Assembly: GCA_900770655.1 (NCBI GenBank)
Contig: CAAGLA010000034.1
Location: forward strand, 1-64,000
Direction: 5' to 3'
Source of the DNA: Bacteroidaceae bacterium
GTDB lineage: Bacteria; Bacteroidota; Bacteroidia; Bacteroidales; Bacteroidaceae
Length of the DNA stretch: 64,000 bases
The notes under the pieces were generated by a model, which was not told the origin of the DNA, ran no database searches, and was given only the letters and a program-made list of their open reading frames with translations. The position numbers and the translations under genes are program-made. This document shows, piece after piece, positions 8,675 through 17,621 of the stretch; the stretch's first letter is position 1; each line of letters opens with the position of its first letter.

Positions 8675-11600
8675 TTATTCAATATATATCTTCTTTCCGT
8701 TTACTATATATATACCTTTCGTCGGGCTTGTCACTCTTCGGCCGCAAAGGTCGTAAACTACATTGTCGCAGTTGCTTTCGCCTGCAATCTCTGTTATTCC
8801 TGTTTCGCCGTTGGAATAGGTGAGCGTAAAGGATAGGTTTTTTGAAACATAGGCAAGCTCGTCGTAATTTGCATCGCTGGCTTTTAGTGTATAACCTTCA
8901 AATATCGGTGTCAGAATGGTAAAGGCATCACCGCCCTTTACATAGCGGGTAGTGCTTGAGAGTTCATTGCCCTCTTCGTCTACACAGCTGTAGGTCACTG
9001 TAAAATATGGGTGCGGCCTGTAGTTGTATAGAATGAACGGGTGTCCGCCGTCCCAGCCGGTAAAGGTGTTGTTTGCATTACCGTTCCAGTAGTAGTTATT
9101 GCTTGTGCCTTGAACGCTCCAAGTGGCGCTGCTTTCATCAAGGCTGAAGATGAATGTTTCCGGTGTGTCGCTGCCGGTAACGAGTGAACCGCGTAGCAAT
9201 TCCGGAATGTATATGCCGTAGTTGTTCATTACAGTGAAACGGTTGCCGTCGCCTTCAAAGTTCCAAACAAAGCTTGGGTTTGCTTCTTTTATGCCGTTGG
9301 TGGTTGTTATGCCGTCGCCAACTTTGCTCACGCTGAGGAAACCGCTGCGTGAAGCTTCGTCTTTGGCATTGTATAAAAGGTACGATGCTCCACCCTCAAT
9401 TTCTGTGACAGCATCTCCTACAGCTGCCACGCCCATTATGCCCTCGCAGTCGTAGAACACATCAATTCCGGTATCCTCGGCCGGAGTGAGCGTTGCACCT
9501 TCCTCTGTCTCGCTGCCAATGCAGGTGAAGAATTCTACTTCGGGGTAGTCTACAGAATGGCTTTCGCCTATTGTGCAAGGCACGTCAATCTCGGCAATAA
9601 AGTTGCCGTCGAGTGTATAACAACGGTATTTGATGCTGTAGGCTACGCGGTTATATATGACTTTGACAACCTTGTTGCTGCCGTCATCTTCAATTGTGTG
9701 CGATGTTGCCTCGTAATTGGATATTTGTGGAATGTCGGCTGTAAATTCATCGCCTTCGGGAACCGATTGATAGAGGGTTTGCAATAGGTTGCCTTGCTCG
9801 TCGCGGCATTCGTATGTGGCAAGGTAAGCCTTTTCGTACATCCAGCCGGTTCCTTGCGGGTATATTCCGCCCTTGTTAAGGGTGTTGGGGTTGGCTGTTG
9901 CACGTTCGGGAATGGGGTAGAGTGCTCCGTCACCGGCTATGATGCTGAAATCGCCGCTTCTTGTATTGTATGTGTTGGTGAGTGTAATGCCACTCTCGCC
10001 CATAGCAATGGGGGCTGTGCTGCTGCTTATGTATCGGCCTGTTGCTATATTGCGTAACTTGAATGTCTGCCCGGTATCGGTTGTTGTGGCATCGGTGAGT
10101 TCCCAAACATCGGCACCATACTGTTGTTGTGTAGCCGTAACTGTTGCATCGCCGTTGTCATATAGGCTCCAGCCTTTGAAACGCTCGGTGTTGTTGACTA
10201 TGCGGTAAGTCGTGCCTGTTGTGGGGTAGTCAATGACAAAACTGCTGCCTTGTGCTGCCACAGGACGGAACTCCCATATACCGCCGTTTCCGTCGGCAGG
10301 GTCGCTCCACAGGTTAATGGAGTAGTTCTGTCCGGGCCCTGCATAGTTAAGACACATATTGGTGTTCGATACTTTTTGGCTGCGTATGCTGTAGTTGTAG
10401 TTATTGCCGTTCTGCGCGTATGCCTTATCGCCGAAAATAAAGTCGTAGTGGCGGTTGTTATCGTCATAGTCCCAACGGCCTGTATTGTTCTCGGCGGTAG
10501 GCGTGCCCTTTACCGAACCGTTCGGCTTTACCTTGTTTACTATTGCCCAGCGTTCGGGGTTATTAGGGTCTTGCATAAAGGCCCAAAGCTGGTAGTCGTG
10601 CCCTTCGTTGCTCTCGTCTTCAATTATTTCGCTGTTCCACAAGCGACCGGCTGGAGCGGTGCCTGTCTTGTCGGCAATATTCATTCCTTCACGCAACAGC
10701 TGTATACAACGGCCTGCACGTGCATCGGTGGCTGTTGTTACAATGCGATACCAAATATACTCCTCTTCGGTCGATGCTGTTGGCATTACTTTGCTGTCAG
10801 CGCTACTGCTGCCGTTGAGGATATAGTGACGGCCGTAGTCGTAATTGTTGTAATTGAGCAGCAGGGTGTCTTGGGTTATGCGCTGCTGGAAACTTGCAAA
10901 ATCCTTCTTTCCTTCCGGTGTCCAGCCGGTCTCGGCTATGGCGATAAGGCGCGGAAGGGCAAGGTATTCGAGCAGGTCGTAGTCTTGAACGTGCTCTGTC
11001 CAGAATGTACCCTGAACACCTATGTAATATTTGTGTAAGTTCGATGGTACGTTTGCCGGAATAGGCACATAGTCATATACTGCCTTTACATTGTCTGTTC
11101 CGTAGCCTGCAACCTTAGGTTCGTCGGCGTTGGTGCTCTGGCGGCGATTAATGTAATAAGGCACCTGTGTGGTGATGATAGAGTTCATTCCGTATCGTGC
11201 TGCTTTGAGTGCGCAAGGCTGTGCATTGCCAATCTCCCAGCACATCATTGTGCCGCCCGTGCCTTTGATGAGTTCCTCGTCGGTGCCGCCGGCTGTGAGG
11301 CTCTCGTTCCACATAATTACGGTGCGTTTCTTGTCGCCCTCCTTAGATGTGACGTAATCGGACAGTTGACGTACAAAATGTGACTGCAACTGGCGTACAT
11401 TGGTAAGTCCAAGCTCCTGCATCATCGCTTGGCACTCAGCGTTGTTCTGCCAAGCGCTTGTGGGTGTCTCGTCGCCACCTATGTGAATTTGGCTGTAGGG
11501 GAATACCTCAATTATTTCATCCAATACATCCTTTGCAAACTGCATTACCAATGGACTTGCTACATTCAGCACATCGGCAAAAATACCTCCGTTTACCTTA

Positions 11601-12490
11601 ACGTTGTGCGATCCGTTGGGGTTGCAGCTGAGTTCGGGGTAGGCAGCGTTCACTGCGCAGGAGTGTCCGGGAAACTCAACCTCGGGTACCACTTCAATGT
11701 GGCGCTCGGCTGCGTATGCTACAATCTCGCGGCACTCTTCCTGTGTGTAGAAATAGGGACCATAGGGCTCGCCTGTGTAGTATCCACCATATATGCGGTC
11801 GGTAATCCAGTTGTTGCCGCGTGTAGCGCCAACGGTGGTTAGCAACGGGTATTTCTTTACTTCGAAACGCCACCCTTGGTCGTCGGTGAGGTGCCAGTGG
11901 AAGCGGTTCATCTTGTAGTACGACATTACATCTATCATACGCTTGATTTCCTCAACTTCGAAATAGTGTCGTGCCACGTCGAGCATAAATCCGCGGTACT
12001 CAAAGCGTGGCGCATCCACAATGCTCACGCAAGGCAGGGTGTATTCGGTTACGCTGTTGTCCTTTACACCGGCCATAACATTCGCCGGGAGCATCTTCTT
12101 TATGCTCTGGAAAGCATAGTAGAAACCGTTTGCCTCATTGGCTGCAATGGCAATGCCGCCGGTTGTAATATCGAGTGTGTAACCCTCGCTTCCAAGTTCT
12201 TCGTTGCCCGTGTACATTGACATTGTAACTATTGCATCGCAGGCCTCTTTCTTTACCTCAATGCTGTAACCTGTTACGTCGCTTAACAGTGTAGCGAACT
12301 TCACAGCTTCGGCTGCATCCTCCTCGTTGAGTTCTCCTGTAGCGATAGTGAAACTCTCAGGCAAAAGCAGGTTGCCTGTTCCCTTTGTCATCTTCATAGG
12401 CAAGGGAGTAAGGTTTATATCACTGTCGGCTATTGCTGCAAAAGGCAGGCCTATCAAAGCCCATAATAGTATTAGTGTAAATTTTTTCAT
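8675..12490 (-). CDS. Large secreted GH20 beta-N-acetylhexosaminidase with accessory domains
   Basis: This 1271-residue extracytoplasmic enzyme removes terminal beta-GlcNAc or beta-GalNAc from glycans. After a signal peptide (1-21) comes the GH20 N-terminal alpha/beta domain (about 25-160). The catalytic barrel spans about 165-540 and carries RFHWHLTDDQGWRFE near 196-210 and the catalytic pair Asp340-Glu341 (HIGGDE). Roughly residues 600-900 contain ricin-like repeats (WYRIV and YRIVNNTERFKGW). From about 930 on, three units of the form YxCxDExGN...Y...G resemble MucBP mucin-binding repeats. The tail (VVYDLCGRRVTSPTKGIYIV) resembles type IX sorting tails. Most GH20 enzymes of the phylum are near 550-780 residues, so this one is unusually long. 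It forms its own transcription unit with a terminator at 8637-8663. Confidence 0.92.
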   Translation of the reverse strand: MKKFTLILLWALIGLPFAAIADSDINLTPLPMKMTKGTGNLLLPESFTIATGELNEEDAAEAVKFATLLSDVTGYSIEVKKEACDAIVTMSMYTGNEELGSEGYTLDITTGGIAIAANEANGFYYAFQSIKKMLPANVMAGVKDNSVTEYTLPCVSIVDAPRFEYRGFMLDVARHYFEVEEIKRMIDVMSYYKMNRFHWHLTDDQGWRFEVKKYPLLTTVGATRGNNWITDRIYGGYYTGEPYGPYFYTQEECREIVAYAAERHIEVVPEVEFPGHSCAVNAAYPELSCNPNGSHNVKVNGGIFADVLNVASPLVMQFAKDVLDEIIEVFPYSQIHIGGDETPTSAWQNNAECQAMMQELGLTNVRQLQSHFVRQLSDYVTSKEGDKKRTVIMWNESLTAGGTDEELIKGTGGTMMCWEIGNAQPCALKAARYGMNSIITTQVPYYINRRQSTNADEPKVAGYGTDNVKAVYDYVPIPANVPSNLHKYYIGVQGTFWTEHVQDYDLLEYLALPRLIAIAETGWTPEGKKDFASFQQRITQDTLLLNYNNYDYGRHYILNGSSSADSKVMPTASTEEEYIWYRIVTTATDARAGRCIQLLREGMNIADKTGTAPAGRLWNSEIIEDESNEGHDYQLWAFMQDPNNPERWAIVNKVKPNGSVKGTPTAENNTGRWDYDDNNRHYDFIFGDKAYAQNGNNYNYSIRSQKVSNTNMCLNYAGPGQNYSINLWSDPADGNGGIWEFRPVAAQGSSFVIDYPTTGTTYRIVNNTERFKGWSLYDNGDATVTATQQQYGADVWELTDATTTDTGQTFKLRNIATGRYISSSTAPIAMGESGITLTNTYNTRSGDFSIIAGDGALYPIPERATANPNTLNKGGIYPQGTGWMYEKAYLATYECRDEQGNLLQTLYQSVPEGDEFTADIPQISNYEATSHTIEDDGSNKVVKVIYNRVAYSIKYRCYTLDGNFIAEIDVPCTIGESHSVDYPEVEFFTCIGSETEEGATLTPAEDTGIDVFYDCEGIMGVAAVGDAVTEIEGGASYLLYNAKDEASRSGFLSVSKVGDGITTTNGIKEANPSFVWNFEGDGNRFTVMNNYGIYIPELLRGSLVTGSDTPETFIFSLDESSATWSVQGTSNNYYWNGNANNTFTGWDGGHPFILYNYRPHPYFTVTYSCVDEEGNELSSTTRYVKGGDAFTILTPIFEGYTLKASDANYDELAYVSKNLSFTLTYSNGETGITEIAGESNCDNVVYDLCGRRVTSPTKGIYIVNGKKIYIE

Positions 12491-12539
12491 AAGTAAATTG
12501 TTTTGTTTAGAAATTCAAACAGTTTCTTAATCTTTTCTG

Positions 12540-12569
12540 CAAAGATATTCATTTGCAAATAACTGCAAT
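12540..12569 (-). promoter_or_regulatory. Candidate promoter of the large GH20 gene
   Basis: Minus-strand TATCTTTG (12547-12540) matches TAnnTTTG, with ATTG about 18 bases further upstream (12569-12566). It would give a leader of about 45 bases. The -33 match is partial. Confidence 0.45.
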
Positions 12570-12680
12570 GATAATTTTAAATAAAATATATTAGCGAGTG
12601 GATTTTGCTAATTAAATTCTAACATATTCAAGTCTCCTTTCTGTTATCAATGGGGGTTTGTAATGTCTTGGGTATCCCAC

Positions 12681-12727
12681 AATAACCGAGGCGACCCAAT
12701 TTTCACTTTTGGGTCGCCTCGGTTATT
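12681..12727. terminator. 19-bp hairpin, probable terminator
   Basis: A perfect 19-bp inverted repeat (12681-12699 and 12709-12727) with a 9-base loop lies between the end of the TRIC-like channel gene and the promoter of the large GH20 gene. Its outer arms are AATAA/TTATT, but there is no extended T run outside, so it could also act as a transcript-end stabiliser. Confidence 0.65.
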
Positions 12728-12756
12728 AGCTGCAGGTATTTTAACACGCAGAACCT

Positions 12757-13416
12757 CTACTCTTCGCTGTCGTCTTCGGCTTTGAGTGTGGGCAGGCATA
12801 TCTGGTATTCCACGGCGAGCACTCTGGTGAGGAAAACAGATGTTCCGCAAGCAACAAGGGTAATGGCGTTTGCACAGCCCGAATAGTCGCATATTCCATA
12901 AACAATACCGCCGACAACACAGGCCATAGCATAAATCTCCTTGCGGAATATTAGCGGAACCTCGTTAATGAGCACATCGCGTATTACACCGCCCGCGGCA
13001 CCTGTCATAGTTCCCATAACAACGCCAACCCAAATGGGTAGCCCGCAGTCGAGTGTTTTTTGTATACCCACAATGGTAAAGAGAGCAAGGCCCACAGCGT
13101 CGAATATAAAGAACGTGTTGTGCATATGTACAAGGTTCTTGCGGAACAGAATTACCCACAAAAGCGCAACTCCCGTACAGGTGAGATAAATGCCATCGTG
13201 CATCCAGAACACAGGCACGTCGAGCATTACATCGCGCAGTGTGCCGCCGCCAATGGCTGTTGCTGCACCTACAACGTATGCACCGAACCAGTCGAACCTT
13301 TTTGCCGACGCCAAGCGTATACCGCTTATCGCAAATGCAAATGTTCCTATAAAATCTATAATCTGCAGAAAAGTTATGTTGCCGAGCCAGTTGCTCAGAG
13401 ATTGTATAAAATCCAT
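12757..13416 (-). CDS. TRIC-like cation channel family membrane protein (UPF0126)
   Basis: This 219-residue inner-membrane protein is built of two repeated UPF0126 units of three helices each. The unit signature appears twice: GTLRDVML in the first half and GVIRDVL in the second, both after glycine-rich helices. Bacterial members are related to trimeric intracellular cation channels; some have been linked to glycine uptake in other bacteria. The last 20 residues are an acidic cytoplasmic tail. A -7-like TATCTTCG is at 13444-13437 upstream of the start, so it is probably transcribed alone, ending at the hairpin 12681-12727. Confidence 0.9.
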   Translation of the reverse strand: MDFIQSLSNWLGNITFLQIIDFIGTFAFAISGIRLASAKRFDWFGAYVVGAATAIGGGTLRDVMLDVPVFWMHDGIYLTCTGVALLWVILFRKNLVHMHNTFFIFDAVGLALFTIVGIQKTLDCGLPIWVGVVMGTMTGAAGGVIRDVLINEVPLIFRKEIYAMACVVGGIVYGICDYSGCANAITLVACGTSVFLTRVLAVEYQICLPTLKAEDDSEE

Positions 13417-13526
13417 ACTTTATATTTAGAATTGTGCGAAGATAAAGATAAAAATCTGATTTTGTTTTTCTATAAGAGAAAATAGTTGTAGGTTTGGGGT
13501 GTTTTTAGCAAACTTTTTTCTTTTGT

Positions 13527-14072
13527 ATGAAACGTCTTGTAATCTTTTTGTCTCTTGTCTTGTTGCTGTCAGACGGTATATATGCACAGTCGCGCAAGAG
13601 CATAGACCTTTCAACCGATATTGCGATGTTCGCTCCTGCTGCCGCAGGAGCCGGTGTCGCTATTGCCAACGACGATTACAAAGGGCTTCTGCAGTTGGGC
13701 GAGTCTCTTGTCGCTTCGGTAGCTGCAAGCTATGCCTTGAAGTACACTATAAGCAAGCGCCGCCCCGACGGTAGCGACAACCATTCGTTTCCGTCGAACC
13801 ACACGGGCTTTTCGTTTGCGGGTGCCACATTCTTGCAGAAACGTTACGGCTGGCAGTGGGGTGTGCCGGCTTATCTTGTCAGCGGGTATGTTGCGTGGGG
13901 CAGGGTCTACTCTAAACAGCACGATATATGGGATGTCCTTGCCGGTGCCGCCATTGGTGTTGGCAGCGGTTTCCTTTTTACCACCTCTTTTGCCAAAGAG
14001 CACAATGTGGTGCTCTCGCCAACAATCACACGCTCTGGCAACTGTGGATTCTATTTTTCAATGCAGTTCTAG
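13527..14072 (+). CDS. PAP2 family membrane-associated phosphatase
   Basis: This 181-residue protein has a signal peptide (ending GIYA, near 20). It carries the three PAP2 phosphatase motifs in order: KYTISKRRP (motif 1, KxxxxxxRP), PSNHT (motif 2, the general-acid His) and GRVYSKQHDIWDV (motif 3, His nucleophile and Asp). Motif 2 reads PSNH rather than the usual PSGH. PAP2 enzymes dephosphorylate lipid phosphates such as undecaprenyl diphosphate or phosphatidate on the outer face of the inner membrane. Family assignment is firm; the substrate is open. Confidence 0.9.
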   Translation: MKRLVIFLSLVLLLSDGIYAQSRKSIDLSTDIAMFAPAAAGAGVAIANDDYKGLLQLGESLVASVAASYALKYTISKRRPDGSDNHSFPSNHTGFSFAGATFLQKRYGWQWGVPAYLVSGYVAWGRVYSKQHDIWDVLAGAAIGVGSGFLFTTSFAKEHNVVLSPTITRSGNCGFYFSMQF

Positions 14073-14114
14073 AAACGGTTTGATATTTATACAACTTTTA
14101 ATATTTAGCAGCTG

Positions 14115-14145
14115 TTCGCTGTACCGTTTTTTTTTGTTATCTTCG
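14115..14145 (+). promoter_or_regulatory. Promoter of nadA
   Basis: TTCG (14115-14118) and TATCTTCG (14138-14145) are 19 bases apart. The ATG at 14174 lies about 28 bases after the -7 box, while the more upstream GTG in frame would begin only 4 bases after it. This supports the ATG start. Confidence 0.55.
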
Positions 14146-14173
14146 CGGAGTGTTGTTCATAAAACGGGAAATT

Positions 14174-15154
14174 ATGATAAAACAGGAATGGATTGAAAAG
14201 GGATATGTTACAGAAACTATTCCTAACGATATAGACCTAAAGAGCGAGATTCGTCGCTTGTGTAAGGAGAAGAATGCAGTAGTGCTTGCGCACTATTATA
14301 CCGACGGTACAGTTCAGGACGTTGCCGATTTCGTAGGTGATAGCCTTGCGCTGGCCCAGATAGCGGAAAAGACAACCGCCGATATTCTTGTAATGTGCGG
14401 TGTGCACTTTATGGCAGAAACGAACAAGATTCTCTCCCCTCAGAAGAAGGTGCTTATCCCCGACCTCAATGCCGGTTGCTCTCTTGCCGAAAGCTGCCCG
14501 GCCGAAGAACTTGCAAAGTTCAAGGCCGAACATCCGGGCTACAAGGTTGTGGCATACGTGAACACATCGGCAGCGGTGAAGGCTTTGACCGATATTGTCG
14601 TTACATCGACCAATGCACGCGCCGTAGTCGACAGCTTCCCCAAAGACGAAAAGATAATTTTTGCCCCCGATAAGAATCTGGGCGGTTACCTCAATTCAAT
14701 AACCGGCCGCAATATGTTGCTTTGGAACGGCGGATGCCACGTTCACGAGCGGTTTTCAATAGAGAAAATTGTGGAGCTCAAGGCTGCTAACCCGCAGGCA
14801 AAGCTGCTTGCTCACCCCGAATGCAAGAGCAGTGTGCTTGCCCTTGCCGATTTCGTGGGCTCTACCGCAGCAATACTCTCTTTTGCCGAAAAGAGTGATG
14901 CGAATCTCTTTATAGTAGCTACTGAAAGCGGTATACTGCACGAAATGGTTAAACGTTGCCCCGATAAGACCTTCATTCCGGTGCCGCCAATGGCGGGTCC
15001 TTGCGCCTGCAACGAGTGTGCATTTATGCGCCTGAACACGCTCGAAAAACTCTATAATACATTGAAATATGAATGGCCGGAGGTTGAACTCGATGAGGCT
15101 CTGCGCCAAGAGGCCAAGAAGCCTATTGCAAGAATGTTGGAACTCTCCAAATAA
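14174..15154 (+). CDS. nadA: Quinolinate synthase
   Basis: This 326-residue cytoplasmic [4Fe-4S] enzyme condenses iminoaspartate with dihydroxyacetone phosphate to quinolinate, the second step of de novo NAD synthesis. The cluster ligands are in VMCGVHFMAET, the HPECKS segment and GPCACNECAFMRLN. The substrate-binding pieces AHYYTDGTVQDVADFVGDSL and YVNTSAAVKA are intact. nadB and nadC are not in the window. I chose the ATG at 14174 over a GTG eight codons upstream because of the promoter position. A 16-bp hairpin follows the stop codon. Confidence 0.96.
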   Translation: MIKQEWIEKGYVTETIPNDIDLKSEIRRLCKEKNAVVLAHYYTDGTVQDVADFVGDSLALAQIAEKTTADILVMCGVHFMAETNKILSPQKKVLIPDLNAGCSLAESCPAEELAKFKAEHPGYKVVAYVNTSAAVKALTDIVVTSTNARAVVDSFPKDEKIIFAPDKNLGGYLNSITGRNMLLWNGGCHVHERFSIEKIVELKAANPQAKLLAHPECKSSVLALADFVGSTAAILSFAEKSDANLFIVATESGILHEMVKRCPDKTFIPVPPMAGPCACNECAFMRLNTLEKLYNTLKYEWPEVELDEALRQEAKKPIARMLELSK

Positions 15155-15157
15155 GTA

Positions 15158-15195
15158 AAAAAGAGAGGCCTTTTCACTGAAAGGCCTCTCTTTTT
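15158..15195. terminator. Bidirectional terminator between nadA and tdh
   Basis: A 16-bp perfect stem (15158-15173 and 15180-15195) has an A run on the left and a T run on the right. It serves nadA on the plus strand and tdh on the minus strand. Confidence 0.85.
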
Positions 15196-15209
15196 AATTA
15201 TGTCTATGA

Positions 15210-16166
15210 TTATTTGCCGAATCTCTGGCGCAGTGTCTTAATCATATCCTGTGTCATTGTATCGAGGTCGTACGAAGGCTTCCAGTCCCACTCCTCGCGT
15301 GCACAGCTGTCGTCCATCTTGTTAGGCCAAGAGTCTGCAATGGCTTGGCGTACAGGGTCAAATTCGTAGTGCATCTTGAAGTCGGGTATATACTTCTGAA
15401 TAGAAGCCTTTATTATCTCCGGGTCAAATGTCATTGAAGCCACATTGAAGGCGTTGCGGTGAATGAGACGCGAAGGGTCGGCATTCATAATGTCAACGGC
15501 GGCCTTTAGGGCATCGGGCATATACATCATATCCATAAATGTTCCGGCTTGTATGGGGCAGGCAAAATCTTCGCCTTTCACCGCAGCATAGTAAATCTCT
15601 ACAGCATAGTCTGTAGTTCCGCCACCGGGCAGTGTTACATTGGATATGAGGCCGGGGAAACGTACCGCACGGGTGTCAACACCATATTTAATGAAATAGT
15701 AGTCGCTCAGCAGCTCTGTTGCCACCTTTGTTACGCCATACATAGTGCGCGGGCGCTGAATGGTGTCCTGCGGTGTGTTGTCGGCCGGTGTGTTAGGGCC
15801 GAATGAGCCTATAGAACTTGGTGTGAAGACAGCGCATTTCTTTTCGCGGGCTATCTCCAGAATGTTTATAAGACCGTTCATTTGAATATCCCAAGCAAGC
15901 AAAGGCTTGGCTTCGGCTACTGCCGAAAGAAGGGCTGCGAGGTTGTATATGGTGTCTATATTGTATTTCTCAACGACTGCTGCAAGTTGCTGGGCATTCT
16001 TTACGTTTGCCTCTTCGGCCGGGCCGCTTTCAAGGAGTATTCCTTTAGGCTCGGCGCCGGGTATGTAGCCGGCTACAATATTGCCGTCGGGAATCATATT
16101 ACGCAGTTTCATTGTAAGCTCCGAACCAATCTGTCCGGTAGAACCTATAACAAGAACGTTTTTCAT
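15210..16166 (-). CDS. tdh: L-threonine 3-dehydrogenase, short-chain (SDR) type
   Basis: This 318-residue cytoplasmic enzyme of the extended SDR family oxidises L-threonine to 2-amino-3-ketobutyrate with NAD+. It has the nucleotide-binding motif GSTGQIGSE at residues 8-16, the catalytic Tyr-x-x-x-Lys in MYGVTKVATE, and the segment GGGTTDYAVE seen in SDR-type threonine dehydrogenases. It could be read as a generic nucleotide-sugar epimerase. The divergent neighbour kbl, which uses the product, makes the threonine assignment strong. The two genes share the upstream region 16167-16373. Confidence 0.9.
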   Translation of the reverse strand: MKNVLVIGSTGQIGSELTMKLRNMIPDGNIVAGYIPGAEPKGILLESGPAEEANVKNAQQLAAVVEKYNIDTIYNLAALLSAVAEAKPLLAWDIQMNGLINILEIAREKKCAVFTPSSIGSFGPNTPADNTPQDTIQRPRTMYGVTKVATELLSDYYFIKYGVDTRAVRFPGLISNVTLPGGGTTDYAVEIYYAAVKGEDFACPIQAGTFMDMMYMPDALKAAVDIMNADPSRLIHRNAFNVASMTFDPEIIKASIQKYIPDFKMHYEFDPVRQAIADSWPNKMDDSCAREEWDWKPSYDLDTMTQDMIKTLRQRFGK

Positions 16167-16373
16167 AAGCCTATATATTTTTTTGTATCTCTTTTTAATA
16201 CCCCATACAAGGGTTGGTTTTTCAAAGTTACATTTTATTTTGAAAAACTCCCCTTATATTATCGCTTTTTTGATAAAAAAATAATATTTTGCACCACCTT
16301 TTGTCGGTTTTATAATTAAAATGGGTATTTTTGTGAAGATACATTTTTGCGATATATTCTAAAATATAATATT

Positions 16374-17564
16374 ATGTACGGGAATTTTCAACAACATTTA
16401 AAAGATGAACTATCGGCTATAGAACAGGCCGGTCTCTACAAGAAAGAGCGTAATATTGCCTCTCAGCAGTTTGCCGAAATAACACTCGAGGATGGTTCAA
16501 AGGCTCTGAACTTCTGTGCAAACAACTATCTTGGACTGTCGAACAACGAGCGTCTTATAAAAGCCGCCCAAAAGACAATGGAGGAGCGTGGCTTCGGTAT
16601 GTCGTCGGTACGTTTCATCTGCGGAACACAAGATTACCACAAGACGCTTGAGAAGGCTATTGCCAACTACTTCAAAACAGAAGATACCATACTCTATGCA
16701 GCCTGTTTCGATGCAAACGGCGGTCTTTTTGAACCGTTGTTCACTGCAGAGGATGCAATTATATCGGACTCCCTTAACCACGCATCAATAATAGACGGTG
16801 TGCGTTTGTGCAAAGCGCAGCGTTACCGCTATGCCAATGCCGATATGGCCGACCTCGAACGTTGTTTGCAGGAGGCTCAGGCCCAGCGTTTCCGCATTAT
16901 AGTCACCGACGGCGTATTCTCTATGGACGGCAATGTGGCCCCAATGGACAAGATATGCGACCTTGCCGAAAAATACAATGCGCTTGTTATGGTCGATGAA
17001 TCGCACTCAGCGGGTGTTGTAGGTGCAACCGGTCACGGTGTTGCCGAACAGTTCAACTGCTACGGCCGCATAGACATATTCACAGGTACACTTGGCAAGT
17101 CTTTCGGTGGTGCTGTTGGTGGCTTTACAACAGGCCGCAAGGAGATTATAGATATGTTGCGCCAGCGCTCACGCCCCTATTTGTTCTCAAATTCCCTTCC
17201 GCCATCGGTTGTAGGTGCCTCTATAGAGGTATTCAAAATGCTTGCCGAAAGCAATGAGCTGCATACCAAGCTACAGAACAATGTGAACTATTTCCGCGAC
17301 AAGATGCTTGCAGCCGGTTTCGACATTAAGCCTACACAGTCGGCTATATGTGCCGTTATGCTTTACGACGCTCCTCTTTCTCAGGTCTTCGCAAGCAAAA
17401 TGGCCGAAGAGGGTATCTTTGTAACAGGCTTCTACTATCCTGTCGTTCCAAAGGGTGAGGCACGTATACGTGTTCAGCTTTCTGCGGCCCACGAACAGGA
17501 GCATCTGGACAAGGCCATTGCCGCGTTCATTAAGGTAGGCAAGGAGCTGGGAGTTATAAAGTAG
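16374..17564 (+). CDS. kbl: 2-amino-3-ketobutyrate CoA ligase (glycine C-acetyltransferase)
   Basis: This 396-residue PLP enzyme splits 2-amino-3-ketobutyrate with CoA into glycine and acetyl-CoA, finishing the threonine dehydrogenase route. The PLP lysine is in GTLGKSFGGAVGG, the cofactor-contacting Asp-Glu in VMVDESHSAG, and NFCANNYLGLS marks the alpha-oxoamine synthase N-terminus. Length matches the E. coli enzyme (398). I use the ATG at 16374; an in-frame TTG nine codons upstream is less likely. A promoter-like TATTTTTG is at 16326-16333. It is divergent from tdh and closed by a terminator at 17582-17613. Confidence 0.95.
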   Translation: MYGNFQQHLKDELSAIEQAGLYKKERNIASQQFAEITLEDGSKALNFCANNYLGLSNNERLIKAAQKTMEERGFGMSSVRFICGTQDYHKTLEKAIANYFKTEDTILYAACFDANGGLFEPLFTAEDAIISDSLNHASIIDGVRLCKAQRYRYANADMADLERCLQEAQAQRFRIIVTDGVFSMDGNVAPMDKICDLAEKYNALVMVDESHSAGVVGATGHGVAEQFNCYGRIDIFTGTLGKSFGGAVGGFTTGRKEIIDMLRQRSRPYLFSNSLPPSVVGASIEVFKMLAESNELHTKLQNNVNYFRDKMLAAGFDIKPTQSAICAVMLYDAPLSQVFASKMAEEGIFVTGFYYPVVPKGEARIRVQLSAAHEQEHLDKAIAAFIKVGKELGVIK

Positions 17565-17581
17565 CAATTTGTTCCTTAACC

Positions 17582-17613
17582 AAAAAAAAGCGGCCTCGAG
17601 GCCGCTTTTTTTT
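17582..17613. terminator. Bidirectional terminator between kbl and fcl
   Basis: Eight A residues, GCGGCC, a TCGA loop, GGCCGC and eight T residues form a 14-bp perfect hairpin usable from both sides, between the convergent kbl and fcl genes. Confidence 0.9.
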
Positions 17614-17621
17614 GGTTGTTC

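Noticed and set aside
15210..16166. Reading tdh as a UDP-glucose 4-epimerase
   Set aside because: The divergent kbl partner and the GGGTTDYAVE segment fit SDR-type threonine dehydrogenase better; no other nucleotide-sugar gene is adjacent.
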